Assembly: GCA_910587285.1 (NCBI GenBank)
Contig: CAJULM010000004.1
Location: 39,821 to 103,820 of the forward strand
Direction of reading: 5' to 3'
Length of the DNA: 64,000 nucleotides
DNA from: an uncultured Oscillospiraceae bacterium
GTDB lineage: Bacteria; Bacillota; Clostridia; Oscillospirales; Oscillospiraceae
The notes under the pieces were generated by a model. It saw only the letters and a program-made list of their open reading frames with translations, was not told the DNA's origin and did no database searches. Position 1 is the stretch's first letter; each line of letters begins with the position of its first letter. A program made the position numbers and the translations under genes. This document shows, piece by piece, positions 22,114 to 29,778 of this stretch.

Positions 22114-23885
22114 TTCCCGGCACCTACCTTCCAGCTTACAGAGGTCTGATAATCCTGCCACATCTTGGCGTATAGGCCGCCTCCGGCCACAAGGGTATCG
22201 TGGGTCCCGCTCTCCTCCACGCGGCCCTCTCGCAGGACGAAAATGCGGCCGGCGTTCTTGATGGTGGTCAGCCGGTGGGCAATCATAATCACGGTCTTGC
22301 CCTTAGAAAGCCGTTCAAAGGCTCGCTGGACCAGAGCCTCGTTCTCCGGGTCCGCAAAGGCTGTCGCTTCGTCCAGAATGAGGATGGGCGCATTTTTCAG
22401 CATGATACGGGCGATGGCGATACGCTGCTGTTCGCCCCCGGAGAGATACACGCCTTTTGTGCCGATCACCGTGTCGATGCCCTGGGGCAGCTTCTGGATG
22501 ATGTCGCCGCACTGCGCCTCATGGAGTACCCGCTCCACCTCCTGCCGGGAGGCATTGGGCTTGGCCAGCCGTACATTTTCCAGAATGGAGGCTTTCAGCA
22601 GGCGGCTATCCTGGAACACATAGGCCACGGTGTCCATCAGTGTCTCCTTGGGTATATCCTTTACATTGACGCCGCCGATCTGAATGGCTCCGCCGCCCAC
22701 ATCCCAAAACCGGGAGATCAAGCCGGCCACAGTGGTCTTGCCGCCCCCGGAGGGGCCTACCAGGGCCACCGTCTCCCCAGCGCCCACCCGAATGGTCACA
22801 TCACGGAGCGCGTCCGTTGTTCCGCCTGTGTAGCGGAAGGTCACATTTTCCAGGACAACGTCGTTGTCCGTGGGGACCTTGCCGCTGCGGGGTTCGGGCA
22901 GAGGCTCCACATCCAGAATGGAGTGGATACGGCTCATGGCGTCCGCCACAATCATGCCGTTTTCGCTCATAAACATCACCTTGGTCATGGCGGTGGCGAT
23001 AATAGGCGTGAAGATCACATAAAAGATGAAGTTCAGCAGTACCGGCTGGGCTGCCGGACCTCCGCTTGTCAGAATCAGTGCCAGCACAATGAGAAACGCA
23101 AAGGTGCTGTTGACCAGGACCGTATAGGACAGCATGGACGGGCGGCACTTCTTGCAGTAGGACATGACAAACTCGTAATAGCTGTCGATGGTCCCCTTAA
23201 ATCGCTTGAAGGAGTGGACGGTCTGCCCGAAGGTTTTCACAACCGGAACGCCCCGCACATACTCCACCGCCTCATTGTTCATATCCGCCAGGGCGTTTTG
23301 GTAGAGCTTCATGTCCTCCGCCATGGAAGGTCCGGCCATCTTGAACATAGCCGCAAAGCCCAGGATCACCGGCAGGAGACTGACAAGACCAAACCGCCAG
23401 TCAAACAGGAACAGCATCACGATCATGCAGACCGGCGTGGTGATTGCCGCCGACATATCGGGAAGCTGGTGGGCCAGATAGGTTTCCGTGGCCGCGCTGC
23501 TGTCATTGACGATGCGGCGTATCTTCCCGCTGCCCATCTCTCCGATGAAGCCCAAGGGCAGCTCGGCAATGTGGGCCATCAGCGCCTTGCGGATGTTTCC
23601 GGCAATGCGGAAGGCCGACAGGTGGGAACTCATCAGGGCGCAGACATAGATCACAATGGACAGCACCGCGAAGCCCACCGCCATCCAGCCGTTGCGGACA
23701 ATATGCGTGGCCTGGGCATAGTTGGGGGCCACCGCAATGACCTCTTGGATGATCCGGAACAGGAAAACAAAGGGGAAAAGGGCCAGGATCGCGCTGACGG
23801 CGGACAGCAGCAGGGATAGGTAGGTCAGATACCTGTGTCCCCCGGCGTAGCCCATCAGCTCCCGGAGATTACTGTTTTTCTTCAA
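22110..23885 (-). CDS. ABC transporter, fused membrane and ATPase domains (first subunit)
   Basis: A 591-aa half-transporter with six membrane segments and an ATPase showing Walker A VGPSGGGKTT, signature YLSGGEQQRIAIARIML, Walker B LILDEATAFAD and H-loop IAHRLTTI. The start is TTG 23885, seven bases after AAGGAGG; the upstream ATG at 23960 lacks one and would run into the promoter region. The second subunit overlaps its stop. A GTTAGT-TATT-GCTAAC palindrome lies 78 bp upstream, nearly identical to those before feoA and flavodoxin, which links expression to iron. A TetR gene precedes the operon on the same strand. Confidence 0.85.
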   Translation of the reverse strand: MKKNSNLRELMGYAGGHRYLTYLSLLLSAVSAILALFPFVFLFRIIQEVIAVAPNYAQATHIVRNGWMAVGFAVLSIVIYVCALMSSHLSAFRIAGNIRKALMAHIAELPLGFIGEMGSGKIRRIVNDSSAATETYLAHQLPDMSAAITTPVCMIVMLFLFDWRFGLVSLLPVILGFAAMFKMAGPSMAEDMKLYQNALADMNNEAVEYVRGVPVVKTFGQTVHSFKRFKGTIDSYYEFVMSYCKKCRPSMLSYTVLVNSTFAFLIVLALILTSGGPAAQPVLLNFIFYVIFTPIIATAMTKVMFMSENGMIVADAMSRIHSILDVEPLPEPRSGKVPTDNDVVLENVTFRYTGGTTDALRDVTIRVGAGETVALVGPSGGGKTTVAGLISRFWDVGGGAIQIGGVNVKDIPKETLMDTVAYVFQDSRLLKASILENVRLAKPNASRQEVERVLHEAQCGDIIQKLPQGIDTVIGTKGVYLSGGEQQRIAIARIMLKNAPILILDEATAFADPENEALVQRAFERLSKGKTVIMIAHRLTTIKNAGRIFVLREGRVEESGTHDTLVAGGGLYAKMWQDYQTSVSWKVGAGK

Positions 23886-23962
23886 GTGAATACCTCCTTG
23901 CGAACAGATAATATATGATACAGAAAGCGCCGCGGCCGCTCTCTCATATCTAATCTCCAAAA

Positions 23963-23978
23963 GTTAGTTATTGCTAAC
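23963..23978 (-). promoter_or_regulatory. DtxR-type operator upstream of the ABC pair
   Basis: GTTAGT-TATT-GCTAAC, one base different from the consensus GTTAGC-N4-GCTAAC found four more times at 32020, 32550, 33768 and 33849. It lies between the TetR stop and the ABC start, so it controls the ABC genes. Confidence 0.7.
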
Positions 23979-24001
23979 TCATATCTAAAATGAAAGGGGT
24001 C

Positions 24002-24616
24002 TTAGACCCCCATCATGCTGTGCCAGCCAGCAAGGAAAAAATCCTGGAGCTGCTGGACATAGTGCTTTGCCCGGTCATAGGGCATATCGTGGACCACGAC
24101 CTCGAATATCCCATGGAACATCCCGCTGGCGATGATGTGGCAGAGCTGGTTGTCCAGGTCCGGTATCTCTCTCCCCTGCCTGCGGAGAACTTCCATGAAC
24201 CGTTGGGTGGCCTCCACTTCGATCTCTACCATGTTGTGGATAAAGTTTTCGTAGCTGGTGCCCTGGGCCTTACAGATCAGCAGTCTGAACGGTTCAAGAT
24301 GCTGGTATACATACTCCAGCATTTCCTTTACGCAATCACTGGATTCTACCCCTACATGGCTGGGCTGTTCCGCCTCCGGCAACTGGGAGAACGCCGTTTG
24401 TGCCCGCATGAACATTCCCATGACCGCCGCTGCATGAGGTTCTACCAGGGCGGTAAACAGAGCGTCCTTGCTGGAGTAGTATCCGTAAAAGGCTCCGGTA
24501 GTCACTCCGGCATTCTTGACGATCTGCCGCAGTGAGGCATCCGCAAAGCCCTTTTCCAGAAATTCCTCCATTGCCGCCTGATGGATGCGGGTTAAAGTTT
24601 CGCCTTGTTCTTCCAT
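24002..24616 (-). CDS. TetR-family repressor
   Basis: A 204-aa regulator with the TetR N-terminal helix-turn-helix (RIHQAAMEEFLEKGFADASLRQIVKNAGVTTGAFYGYYSSKDALF) and an all-helical ligand domain with NLVE-like LLICKAQGTSYENFIHNMVE. ATG 24616 is chosen after a G-rich ribosome site. It lies upstream of the ABC pair on the same strand, with a palindrome in its own leader, so autoregulation is likely and read-through to the transporter possible. The inducing ligand may be a substrate of the ABC pair; this is unproven. Confidence 0.88.
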   Translation of the reverse strand: MEEQGETLTRIHQAAMEEFLEKGFADASLRQIVKNAGVTTGAFYGYYSSKDALFTALVEPHAAAVMGMFMRAQTAFSQLPEAEQPSHVGVESSDCVKEMLEYVYQHLEPFRLLICKAQGTSYENFIHNMVEIEVEATQRFMEVLRRQGREIPDLDNQLCHIIASGMFHGIFEVVVHDMPYDRAKHYVQQLQDFFLAGWHSMMGV

Positions 24617-24642
24617 GTGTCCGCCCCCATATAACACCGATA

Positions 24643-24683
24643 TATAACAATGTTATAATAATCCGAACGGGCAGGTTTGTCAA
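24643..24683 (-). promoter_or_regulatory. tetR promoter and palindromic operator
   Basis: Minus strand TTGACA (24678-24683), 17 bases, TATTAT (24655-24660). The palindrome TATAAC-AAT-GTTATA (24643-24657) overlaps the -10 and start region, a typical autorepressor site. Confidence 0.7.
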
Positions 24684-24756
24684 GCCTCGGATCCATTTTT
24701 ATTGTGCAGGGCAGCTCAGACCGCTAAGCGGCGCTCGCGCGGCTCCAAGACAGAGC

Positions 24757-24784
24757 TTGCAAATTATTTGATTGCGGCTATAAT
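24757..24784 (+). promoter_or_regulatory. promoter of the two-component operon
   Basis: TTGCAA (24757-24762), a 16-base spacer and TATAAT (24779-24784), 57 bp before the response-regulator start. Confidence 0.6.
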
Positions 24785-24840
24785 GGAAGTGCCTGGGAAC
24801 AGGCGGGAGGATCTTTGCCATTGCTGGGAGGCGACAAAGT

Positions 24841-25530
24841 ATGAGGGTCCTGGTGGTTGAGGACGCGCGGGACATGAACCGCTTGATCGAAAAGACATTG
24901 AAAAAGGCCGGCTACAGCGTGGATTGCTGCTTTGACGGCGAGGAAGCGCTGAGCTATCTGCCAGGCGCTGAGTATGACGCGATCTTGCTGGATGTGATGA
25001 TGCCGAAGCTGGACGGCTATACTTTGCTGGAACGGCTCCGGGACAGGGACATGGCGGTGCCCGTGATGTTTCTGACGGCCAAAGACGCTGTTGACGACCG
25101 GGTAAAAGGGCTGGACCTGGGCGCGGACGACTATCTGGTCAAGCCCTTTTCCTTTGACGAGCTTCTGGCCCGGATCCGCGCCATGACCAGAAAGCGCACC
25201 GAAAACCGAAAAAACCAGTTTTTCCTGGCCGATCTGACTGTAGACATCGAACGGAGAACGGCTTTTCGGGCGGGGAAGGAGATTACGCTTCTCCCCAAAG
25301 AGTTTTCCCTTTTGGAGTGTATGATCCGCAATCAGGGCGTCGTCCTGTCCCGGGAACAGCTGGAGAACCAGATATGGAATTATGAGTTTTCAGGCAGCTC
25401 CAACAATATAGATGTGTATATCAGCCGCCTGCGGAAGAAGATCGACAGCGGATATCCGCTCAAGCTGCTCCATACCATCCGCGGCGTGGGCTGGGTCCTG
25501 AAGGCGGACGAAGCTGGGGGAACATCATGA
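24841..25530 (+). CDS. OmpR-family response regulator
   Basis: A 229-aa regulator: receiver with EDARDM acidic site, phospho-acceptor Asp in AILLDVMMPKLDG (about residue 52) and lysine in LVKPFSFDE; C-terminal winged helix with LLPKEFSLLECMIRNQG and VYISRLRKKID. GGGAGG lies 8 bases upstream of ATG 24841. The kinase gene follows with an ATGA overlap. The likely target is the downstream PepSY pair, whose promoter has an ATTTCATGT tandem repeat of 11-bp period, the usual layout for OmpR-type dimers. Confidence 0.9.
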   Translation: MRVLVVEDARDMNRLIEKTLKKAGYSVDCCFDGEEALSYLPGAEYDAILLDVMMPKLDGYTLLERLRDRDMAVPVMFLTAKDAVDDRVKGLDLGADDYLVKPFSFDELLARIRAMTRKRTENRKNQFFLADLTVDIERRTAFRAGKEITLLPKEFSLLECMIRNQGVVLSREQLENQIWNYEFSGSSNNIDVYISRLRKKIDSGYPLKLLHTIRGVGWVLKADEAGGTS

Positions 25531-26936
25531 GGAAGCTCTCTGTGAAGACCCGGATCGCCGTGTGGCTTACGCTGCTGATGGGGCTGCTGGCCGCGCTGCT
25601 GCTGGCGTTCCTGCTGTCCGTCAGCAAGGTGGTGGCCGTTCGGACCGCCATGTCACAGCTGGCGCAGACGGTTCGGAGCAACCTGAGCCATACCGCCATG
25701 CTCAATGGACGCTTGGAGCTGGGAAGCGGCTTCGATTTTTACCAGGACGGCGTGACCACCTTGATCTACAGCCGGGATAAGGCCCTGCTGGCCGGCCAGC
25801 TCCCGGCGTCCTTCACGGTGGAGGAGGCGTTCCAAAATGGCCTGACCCGAATGGTGAGCGCCGGGGCCGAGCAGTACCTGGTTCTGGATCTGTGGCTCCC
25901 CATGGGATGGGAAAACGGGGTGTGGCTGCGCGGTGTCATGGAGGCCCCTGAAAACCGCCGGCTTATGTTCAAGCTGCTCCTCGTGGCGCTTATCATCATG
26001 CCGGCGTTCATGGCGTCGGCCGCACTGGGCAGCTATCGGATCGCGAAAAGGGCGTTTCGTCCTTTGGACAGCATTACTGCGACAGCGGCGTCTATCAACG
26101 AGGCCCAGGACCTGTCGCGCCGCATTGGACTGCCGCCGGGAAAGGATGAATTTTCCCAGCTTGCCGCAGCCTTTGACCAGCTGCTCCAGCGGCTGGAGCG
26201 GTCCTTTGAGTCGGAGAAGCAGTTTACGGCCGACGCCTCGCATGAGCTTCGCACCCCGGTGTCCATTATCACAGGGGCCTGCGAATACGCGGAAAGGTAC
26301 GATGAGACCGGGGAGGAACGGCAGGAGACCATCGCCATGATCCACCGCCAGGCGGATAAAATGTCCCAGCTGATCTCCCAGCTGATGAGCATGACCCGGC
26401 TGGAGCAGGGAACCGAGCCGGTCCGGCTGGAGCGCGTCAGCCTGGATAAGCTGCTGCGCTCTCTCTGCGGGGAGCTGGCCTGCGATCCCAGCCGTCTGGT
26501 TTTAGAGGTCCCCAACGGTTTGACGGTGGAGGCCGATCCATCGCTGCTGGCCAGGCTGCTCCGGAATCTGGTGGAAAACGGGTTCAAATATGGCAGGCCG
26601 GATGGCCACGTATGGATATCGGCCGCCAAGGAGGGCGGCGAGGTCCTGCTGGAGGTGCGGGACGACGGCATGGGGATCCCCTCCGGCCAGCAGGACAAAA
26701 TTTGGCAGAGGTTCTATCGGGCGGACCCGGCCCGGGGCGAAGGGGGAACGGGGCTTGGGCTGTCCATCGTGCGGCAGATCGCCCAGCTCCACGGGGGATA
26801 CATGACCCTGGAGAGCGTTCCGCGGGTAGGCAGCGCGTTTACCCTCCATCTGCCTGCCCCAGAGGATGCCGCGGATCAAGGAAGCCCGATTAAATTTCAA
26901 ACTGGCAAAACCCCCGGCGGACCGTCTGTCAGCTAG
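25527..26936 (+). CDS. sensor histidine kinase
   Basis: A 469-aa membrane kinase. Membrane segments at about residues 8-34 and 147-172 flank an external sensor of about 110 residues; a HAMP linker follows, then HisKA with DASHELRTPVSIITGA (His about 241) and an ATPase with NLVENGFKYG, DDGMGIPS and GGTGLGLSI. Its start overlaps the regulator stop. The operon is followed by secreted PepSY proteins, a common pairing in Clostridia where PepSY proteins are thought to sense or limit protease or envelope stress. The ligand is unknown. Confidence 0.9.
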   Translation: MRKLSVKTRIAVWLTLLMGLLAALLLAFLLSVSKVVAVRTAMSQLAQTVRSNLSHTAMLNGRLELGSGFDFYQDGVTTLIYSRDKALLAGQLPASFTVEEAFQNGLTRMVSAGAEQYLVLDLWLPMGWENGVWLRGVMEAPENRRLMFKLLLVALIIMPAFMASAALGSYRIAKRAFRPLDSITATAASINEAQDLSRRIGLPPGKDEFSQLAAAFDQLLQRLERSFESEKQFTADASHELRTPVSIITGACEYAERYDETGEERQETIAMIHRQADKMSQLISQLMSMTRLEQGTEPVRLERVSLDKLLRSLCGELACDPSRLVLEVPNGLTVEADPSLLARLLRNLVENGFKYGRPDGHVWISAAKEGGEVLLEVRDDGMGIPSGQQDKIWQRFYRADPARGEGGTGLGLSIVRQIAQLHGGYMTLESVPRVGSAFTLHLPAPEDAADQGSPIKFQTGKTPGGPSVS

Positions 26937-26947
26937 GCGGTCCGCCG
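26915..26947 (+). other. intercistronic hairpin at the kinase stop codon
   Basis: Perfect 10-bp stem CGGCGGACCG/CGGTCCGCCG (26915-26924 and 26938-26947); the TAG stop of the kinase lies in its loop. No T run follows, so it may be a partial terminator or a 3' stabiliser. Confidence 0.55.
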
Positions 26948-26974
26948 AAGGATCGATTTAAAATTTCTTTCCAA

Positions 26975-26994
26975 ATTTCATGTAGATTTCATGT
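26975..26994 (+). promoter_or_regulatory. tandem ATTTCATGT boxes before the PepSY operon
   Basis: ATTTCATGT at 26975-26983 and 26986-26994, exact 11-bp period, just upstream of a weak -10 (TAGACT, 27003-27008). It covers the -35 position and probably binds the adjacent OmpR-type regulator. Confidence 0.6.
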
Positions 26995-27035
26995 TGGCGC
27001 AGTAGACTATACCCAGCAACGGAAAGGAGCGCGTT

Positions 27036-27902
27036 ATGAGGAGAAACAAATTCTTGTGCATGATCGTGTTGTTGCTGCTGCTTTTCAGCGGCTGCGCCCA
27101 GCGGCAGAGCCAAATGGGCTATATTGGCGCGGATGCGGCAAAGCGGGCAGCCTTGGAAGCGGCGTCGCTGTCGGAGCAGGAGGTGAGTTCCTTCCGCACG
27201 GATATGGGGACCCGCGACGGACTGGATTATTACCAGGTCTGCTTTGAGGCGGCCGGCCGGAGCTATCGGTATGACGTCGATGCCCTTACCGGGGTGGTGA
27301 TCGACGAGGAAGATCCTGCCGGTACGGATGGCGGTCAAACGGGGTGGCCTGAGCCGGGCGGCCCGCCGGAGTCTGACGATCCGGGTCCTGTCGTAAACTC
27401 GCCCCAGCCCGTCCCTGAAGCGTCCGCCCCGGTGGCCCCGGGCCCCGAGCCGGATCCTTATATCGGAGAGGACGAGGCCAGGCGCATCGCCTTGGAGCAC
27501 GCGGGACTGGAGGAAAGCCAGGTCACGTTTGTCTGCTCCCTTCTGGAGTTTGACGATGGGCAATGGGAATATGACGTGGAATTCTATACCGCGAATTATG
27601 AGGAGTATGACTATGAGATCGACGCCCTTACCGGGGCGGTGATCAGCTTCGACTATGACGCGGAATACTATTCGCCGTCCGACGGCTCCAGCGCGATTAC
27701 GGCCGAGCAGGCCAGACAGGCGGCCCTCGCGCGGGTTCCCGGCGCGGCCGAAAACGATATACGGAAATTCAAGATCGACGATGACGACGGACTCCTTCTT
27801 TACGAGGGAAAGATCATCTATAACGGCATGGAGTACGAGTTTGAGATCGACGCATACAGTGGCTTTGTCCGCGAATGGTCGGCTGAGCCTTTCAGCCGAT
27901 AA
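27036..27902 (+). CDS. PepSY-domain lipoprotein
   Basis: A 288-aa secreted lipoprotein. The signal peptide ends in lipobox LFSGC with the lipid-anchored Cys20. Three PepSY units follow, each ending in the hallmark YDVDALTGVV, YEIDALTGAV or FEIDAYSGFV. The repeats are separated by an acidic, proline-rich linker (about residues 100-145). PepSY domains are linked to protease inhibition and envelope sensing. AAAGGAG lies 8 bases before ATG 27036. It forms an operon with the next gene and follows a tandem regulator box, so it is a likely output of the two-component system upstream. Confidence 0.85.
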   Translation: MRRNKFLCMIVLLLLLFSGCAQRQSQMGYIGADAAKRAALEAASLSEQEVSSFRTDMGTRDGLDYYQVCFEAAGRSYRYDVDALTGVVIDEEDPAGTDGGQTGWPEPGGPPESDDPGPVVNSPQPVPEASAPVAPGPEPDPYIGEDEARRIALEHAGLEESQVTFVCSLLEFDDGQWEYDVEFYTANYEEYDYEIDALTGAVISFDYDAEYYSPSDGSSAITAEQARQAALARVPGAAENDIRKFKIDDDDGLLLYEGKIIYNGMEYEFEIDAYSGFVREWSAEPFSR

Positions 27903-27930
27903 TGCAAAACAGCTGAGGAGGGATTGCGCT

Positions 27931-29049
27931 ATGCGTAAAACGAACAAGACCTGGTTTGTCCGATGGATAGGGGTGCTGATGTGCGCCGTGATGCTGGGTG
28001 GGGCTTTAGTGGTCAACGGGGCGGCAGCTTCAGCGGCTACTGTCAGCGCGACGGTTTCCCCGGACATAACGGTGAAGGTGGACGGCCAAACGCAAACCTT
28101 TTTTACCGTAAGCGGCACACAGGTACACCCGATCCTTTACAACGGCACCACCTATCTGCCCGTTAGGGCCATTGGCGTGCTGATGAACAAGAATGTCAAC
28201 TGGGATCAATCCACGCTGACGGTCACCCTTTCTGGAACCCGGACCACCTCCGCCGCGGCGGGGGTCCTGGACGAGAATCCCACGAAGCGGGTCGTTCAGG
28301 CGCAGCTGCGCCCCGACTTTACCATTGTGGTGGACGGCGCGTCCCGCGCCTTCACTGATGCCAATGGAGCCGCGGTCTACCCGATGCTCTACAGCGGCAC
28401 CACCTATCTGCCGCTGAGGGCGATCGGCGGGCTGATGGGGAAAACCGTGAGCTGGGACGCGCAGACGCGGACCGCCAGCCTTTCCGGCGGCTCCGGGGAC
28501 AGCCTGGTGACGGACGCGGACAGCTTTGGGCCCGGCGCCAACGCTGGGCAGACCCACCCTCAACCCACCCAGCCCGGGAGCGGCGCCGATTCCTGCATCG
28601 GCGAGGCCAAGGCAAGGAGCATCGCGCTGAACCATGCTGGACTGACGGAAGGCCAGGTGACGTTCATTCAGACAAAGCTCGATCATGACAAGGGCCGGTG
28701 GGAGTACGAGGTGGAATTTTATACTGCCGGTTATCAGGAGTATGACTATGAGATCGACGCCTTGACAGGCGAGATCCTGGAGTTCGATTATGACGCGGAG
28801 CACTGGTCGCCCCCCCAGCAAAACACGAACGCATCCAAAATCGGAGTTGAAAAGGCAAAAGCTGCCGCCGTGGGCCACGCCGGACTGAGCAGCGGTCAGG
28901 TCTCGTTCGTCAAGGCGAAACTGGATCATGACGACGGCCGGTGGACCTATGAAATCGAATTTATATCCGGGACATGGGAATATGAGTATGAGATCGACGC
29001 CTACAGCGGGGCGGTGCTGAAATACGAGAGAGAGTCTATTTACGATTGA
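27931..29049 (+). CDS. secreted protein: two stalk (copper amine oxidase N-like) and two PepSY domains
   Basis: A 372-aa exported protein with signal peptide (WIGVLMCAVMLGGALVV, cleavage near GAAASA). Two copies of the stalk-type repeat (copper amine oxidase N-terminal-like) are visible, each with LYNGTTYLPVRAIG or LYSGTTYLPLRAIG, followed by two PepSY units ending YEIDALTGEI and YEIDAYSGAV. ATG 27931 has GAGGAGGG 8 bases upstream; it is 28 bases after the lipoprotein gene. The PepSY units are near-repeats of those in the lipoprotein, suggesting duplication. It is probably an envelope-associated partner of the lipoprotein. Confidence 0.82.
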   Translation: MRKTNKTWFVRWIGVLMCAVMLGGALVVNGAAASAATVSATVSPDITVKVDGQTQTFFTVSGTQVHPILYNGTTYLPVRAIGVLMNKNVNWDQSTLTVTLSGTRTTSAAAGVLDENPTKRVVQAQLRPDFTIVVDGASRAFTDANGAAVYPMLYSGTTYLPLRAIGGLMGKTVSWDAQTRTASLSGGSGDSLVTDADSFGPGANAGQTHPQPTQPGSGADSCIGEAKARSIALNHAGLTEGQVTFIQTKLDHDKGRWEYEVEFYTAGYQEYDYEIDALTGEILEFDYDAEHWSPPQQNTNASKIGVEKAKAAAVGHAGLSSGQVSFVKAKLDHDDGRWTYEIEFISGTWEYEYEIDAYSGAVLKYERESIYD

Positions 29050-29103
29050 GCGGCAGCGCAGTCGGTCCTGCTCCTTGATTGTTATCTGCTTGAAAGCCAT
29101 GAT

Positions 29104-29132
29104 GGGCGGCCCTGCGAGACGCGGGGCCGCCC
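29104..29132. terminator. bidirectional hairpin between PepSY and dtxR genes
   Basis: Stem GGGCGGCCC/GGGCCGCCC (29104-29112 and 29124-29132) between convergent genes. Confidence 0.7.
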
Positions 29133-29135
29133 ATA

Positions 29136-29528
29136 TCACTTCATGATCTCTGTTTTCCGCCCACCACCATGCCGCGCCAGCCACTCCTGGCAGTGCTCCG
29201 GCAGGCTCAAAACGATCGCGCGCGCCAGGGCGGCGGTTTCTTCCCTTGTCAGGTCAAATCCCACCGCCGGGAGCCGATTGCAAATTACTTCCACGCATCG
29301 GAGCATATCCTTCGCCAGCAGAAAGCCGGTATCCGTCAAATAGATTTTTCCGTACCGCTCCCGCACCAGAAGTCCCATATCCATGAGGATCCCCGTCATT
29401 TTGGTAACGGAGGCTTTCGAGCAGTTCAAAGCCTTTGCCACAGCCTGCGTCCCCATGTCTGGAGTGCTTTTGCCCAATTCGTAGATCGCCAGCAGATAGC
29501 GAAGATGGGAGTCCCGTAATTCTGCCAT
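29136..29528 (-). CDS. DtxR/MntR-family metal-dependent repressor
   Basis: A 130-aa regulator with the DtxR N-terminal winged helix: HLRYLLAIYELGK, then QAVAKALNCSKASVTKMTGILMDMGLLVRERYGKIYLTDTG, followed by a short dimerisation helix and no SH3-like third domain, as in MntR/SirR members. ATG 29528 is chosen because GGGAGGAA lies 9 bases upstream. It is the last gene of the feo operon. Its likely sites are the GTTAGC-N4-GCTAAC palindromes before feoA, feoB, the flavodoxin operon and the ABC pair. Whether it senses Fe2+ or Mn2+ is not decidable here, though the targets indicate iron. Confidence 0.85.
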   Translation of the reverse strand: MAELRDSHLRYLLAIYELGKSTPDMGTQAVAKALNCSKASVTKMTGILMDMGLLVRERYGKIYLTDTGFLLAKDMLRCVEVICNRLPAVGFDLTREETAALARAIVLSLPEHCQEWLARHGGGRKTEIMK

Positions 29529-29549
29529 AGAATCGTTCCTCCCCAACGA

Positions 29550-29587
29550 GAGGAGGCATGAGCAGATCACACTGCCCATGCCTCCTC
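29550..29587 (-). other. hairpin between the Cys-rich peptide gene and dtxR
   Basis: Perfect 11-bp stem GAGGAGGCATG/CATGCCTCCTC (29550-29560 and 29577-29587). It could reduce read-through to the repressor gene or protect the upstream message. Confidence 0.5.
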
Positions 29588-29612
29588 ACCATGTCTTGCA
29601 AAATTTGAAGTT

Positions 29613-29753
29613 TTAGTGACAGCTGTGGCAGTTCCCGCAGTCGCCGTTGCAGCCCCCGCCGGACTTGCGTGACTTCCACAAAGACCGGACGGCCAATGCC
29701 ACAACAGCGATCAGCGCGGCGGTCACGATGACATTTCCCAGTATAGCGGGCAT
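29613..29753 (-). CDS. FeoB-associated Cys-rich membrane peptide, 46 aa
   Basis: A 46-codon gene between feoB and dtxR. It begins MPAILGNVIVTAALIAVVAL, a single membrane helix, then a basic turn (RSLWKSRKSGGG) and a tail CNGDCGNCHSCH with four cysteines and two histidines. This matches the FeoB-associated Cys-rich membrane protein family, thought to help ferrous-iron transport. ATG 29753 has AAAGGAG ahead of it and lies 25 bases after the feoB stop. The tail could bind iron at the cytoplasmic pore; that role is inferred. Confidence 0.88.
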   Translation of the reverse strand: MPAILGNVIVTAALIAVVALAVRSLWKSRKSGGGCNGDCGNCHSCH

Positions 29754-29778
29754 ATTCGGTCGCTCCTTTCCAGGCCGG

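Noticed and set aside
22200..23819. 539-codon open frame opposite the first ABC gene
   Set aside because: Antisense of a clear ABC transporter with no start signal or recognisable domain.
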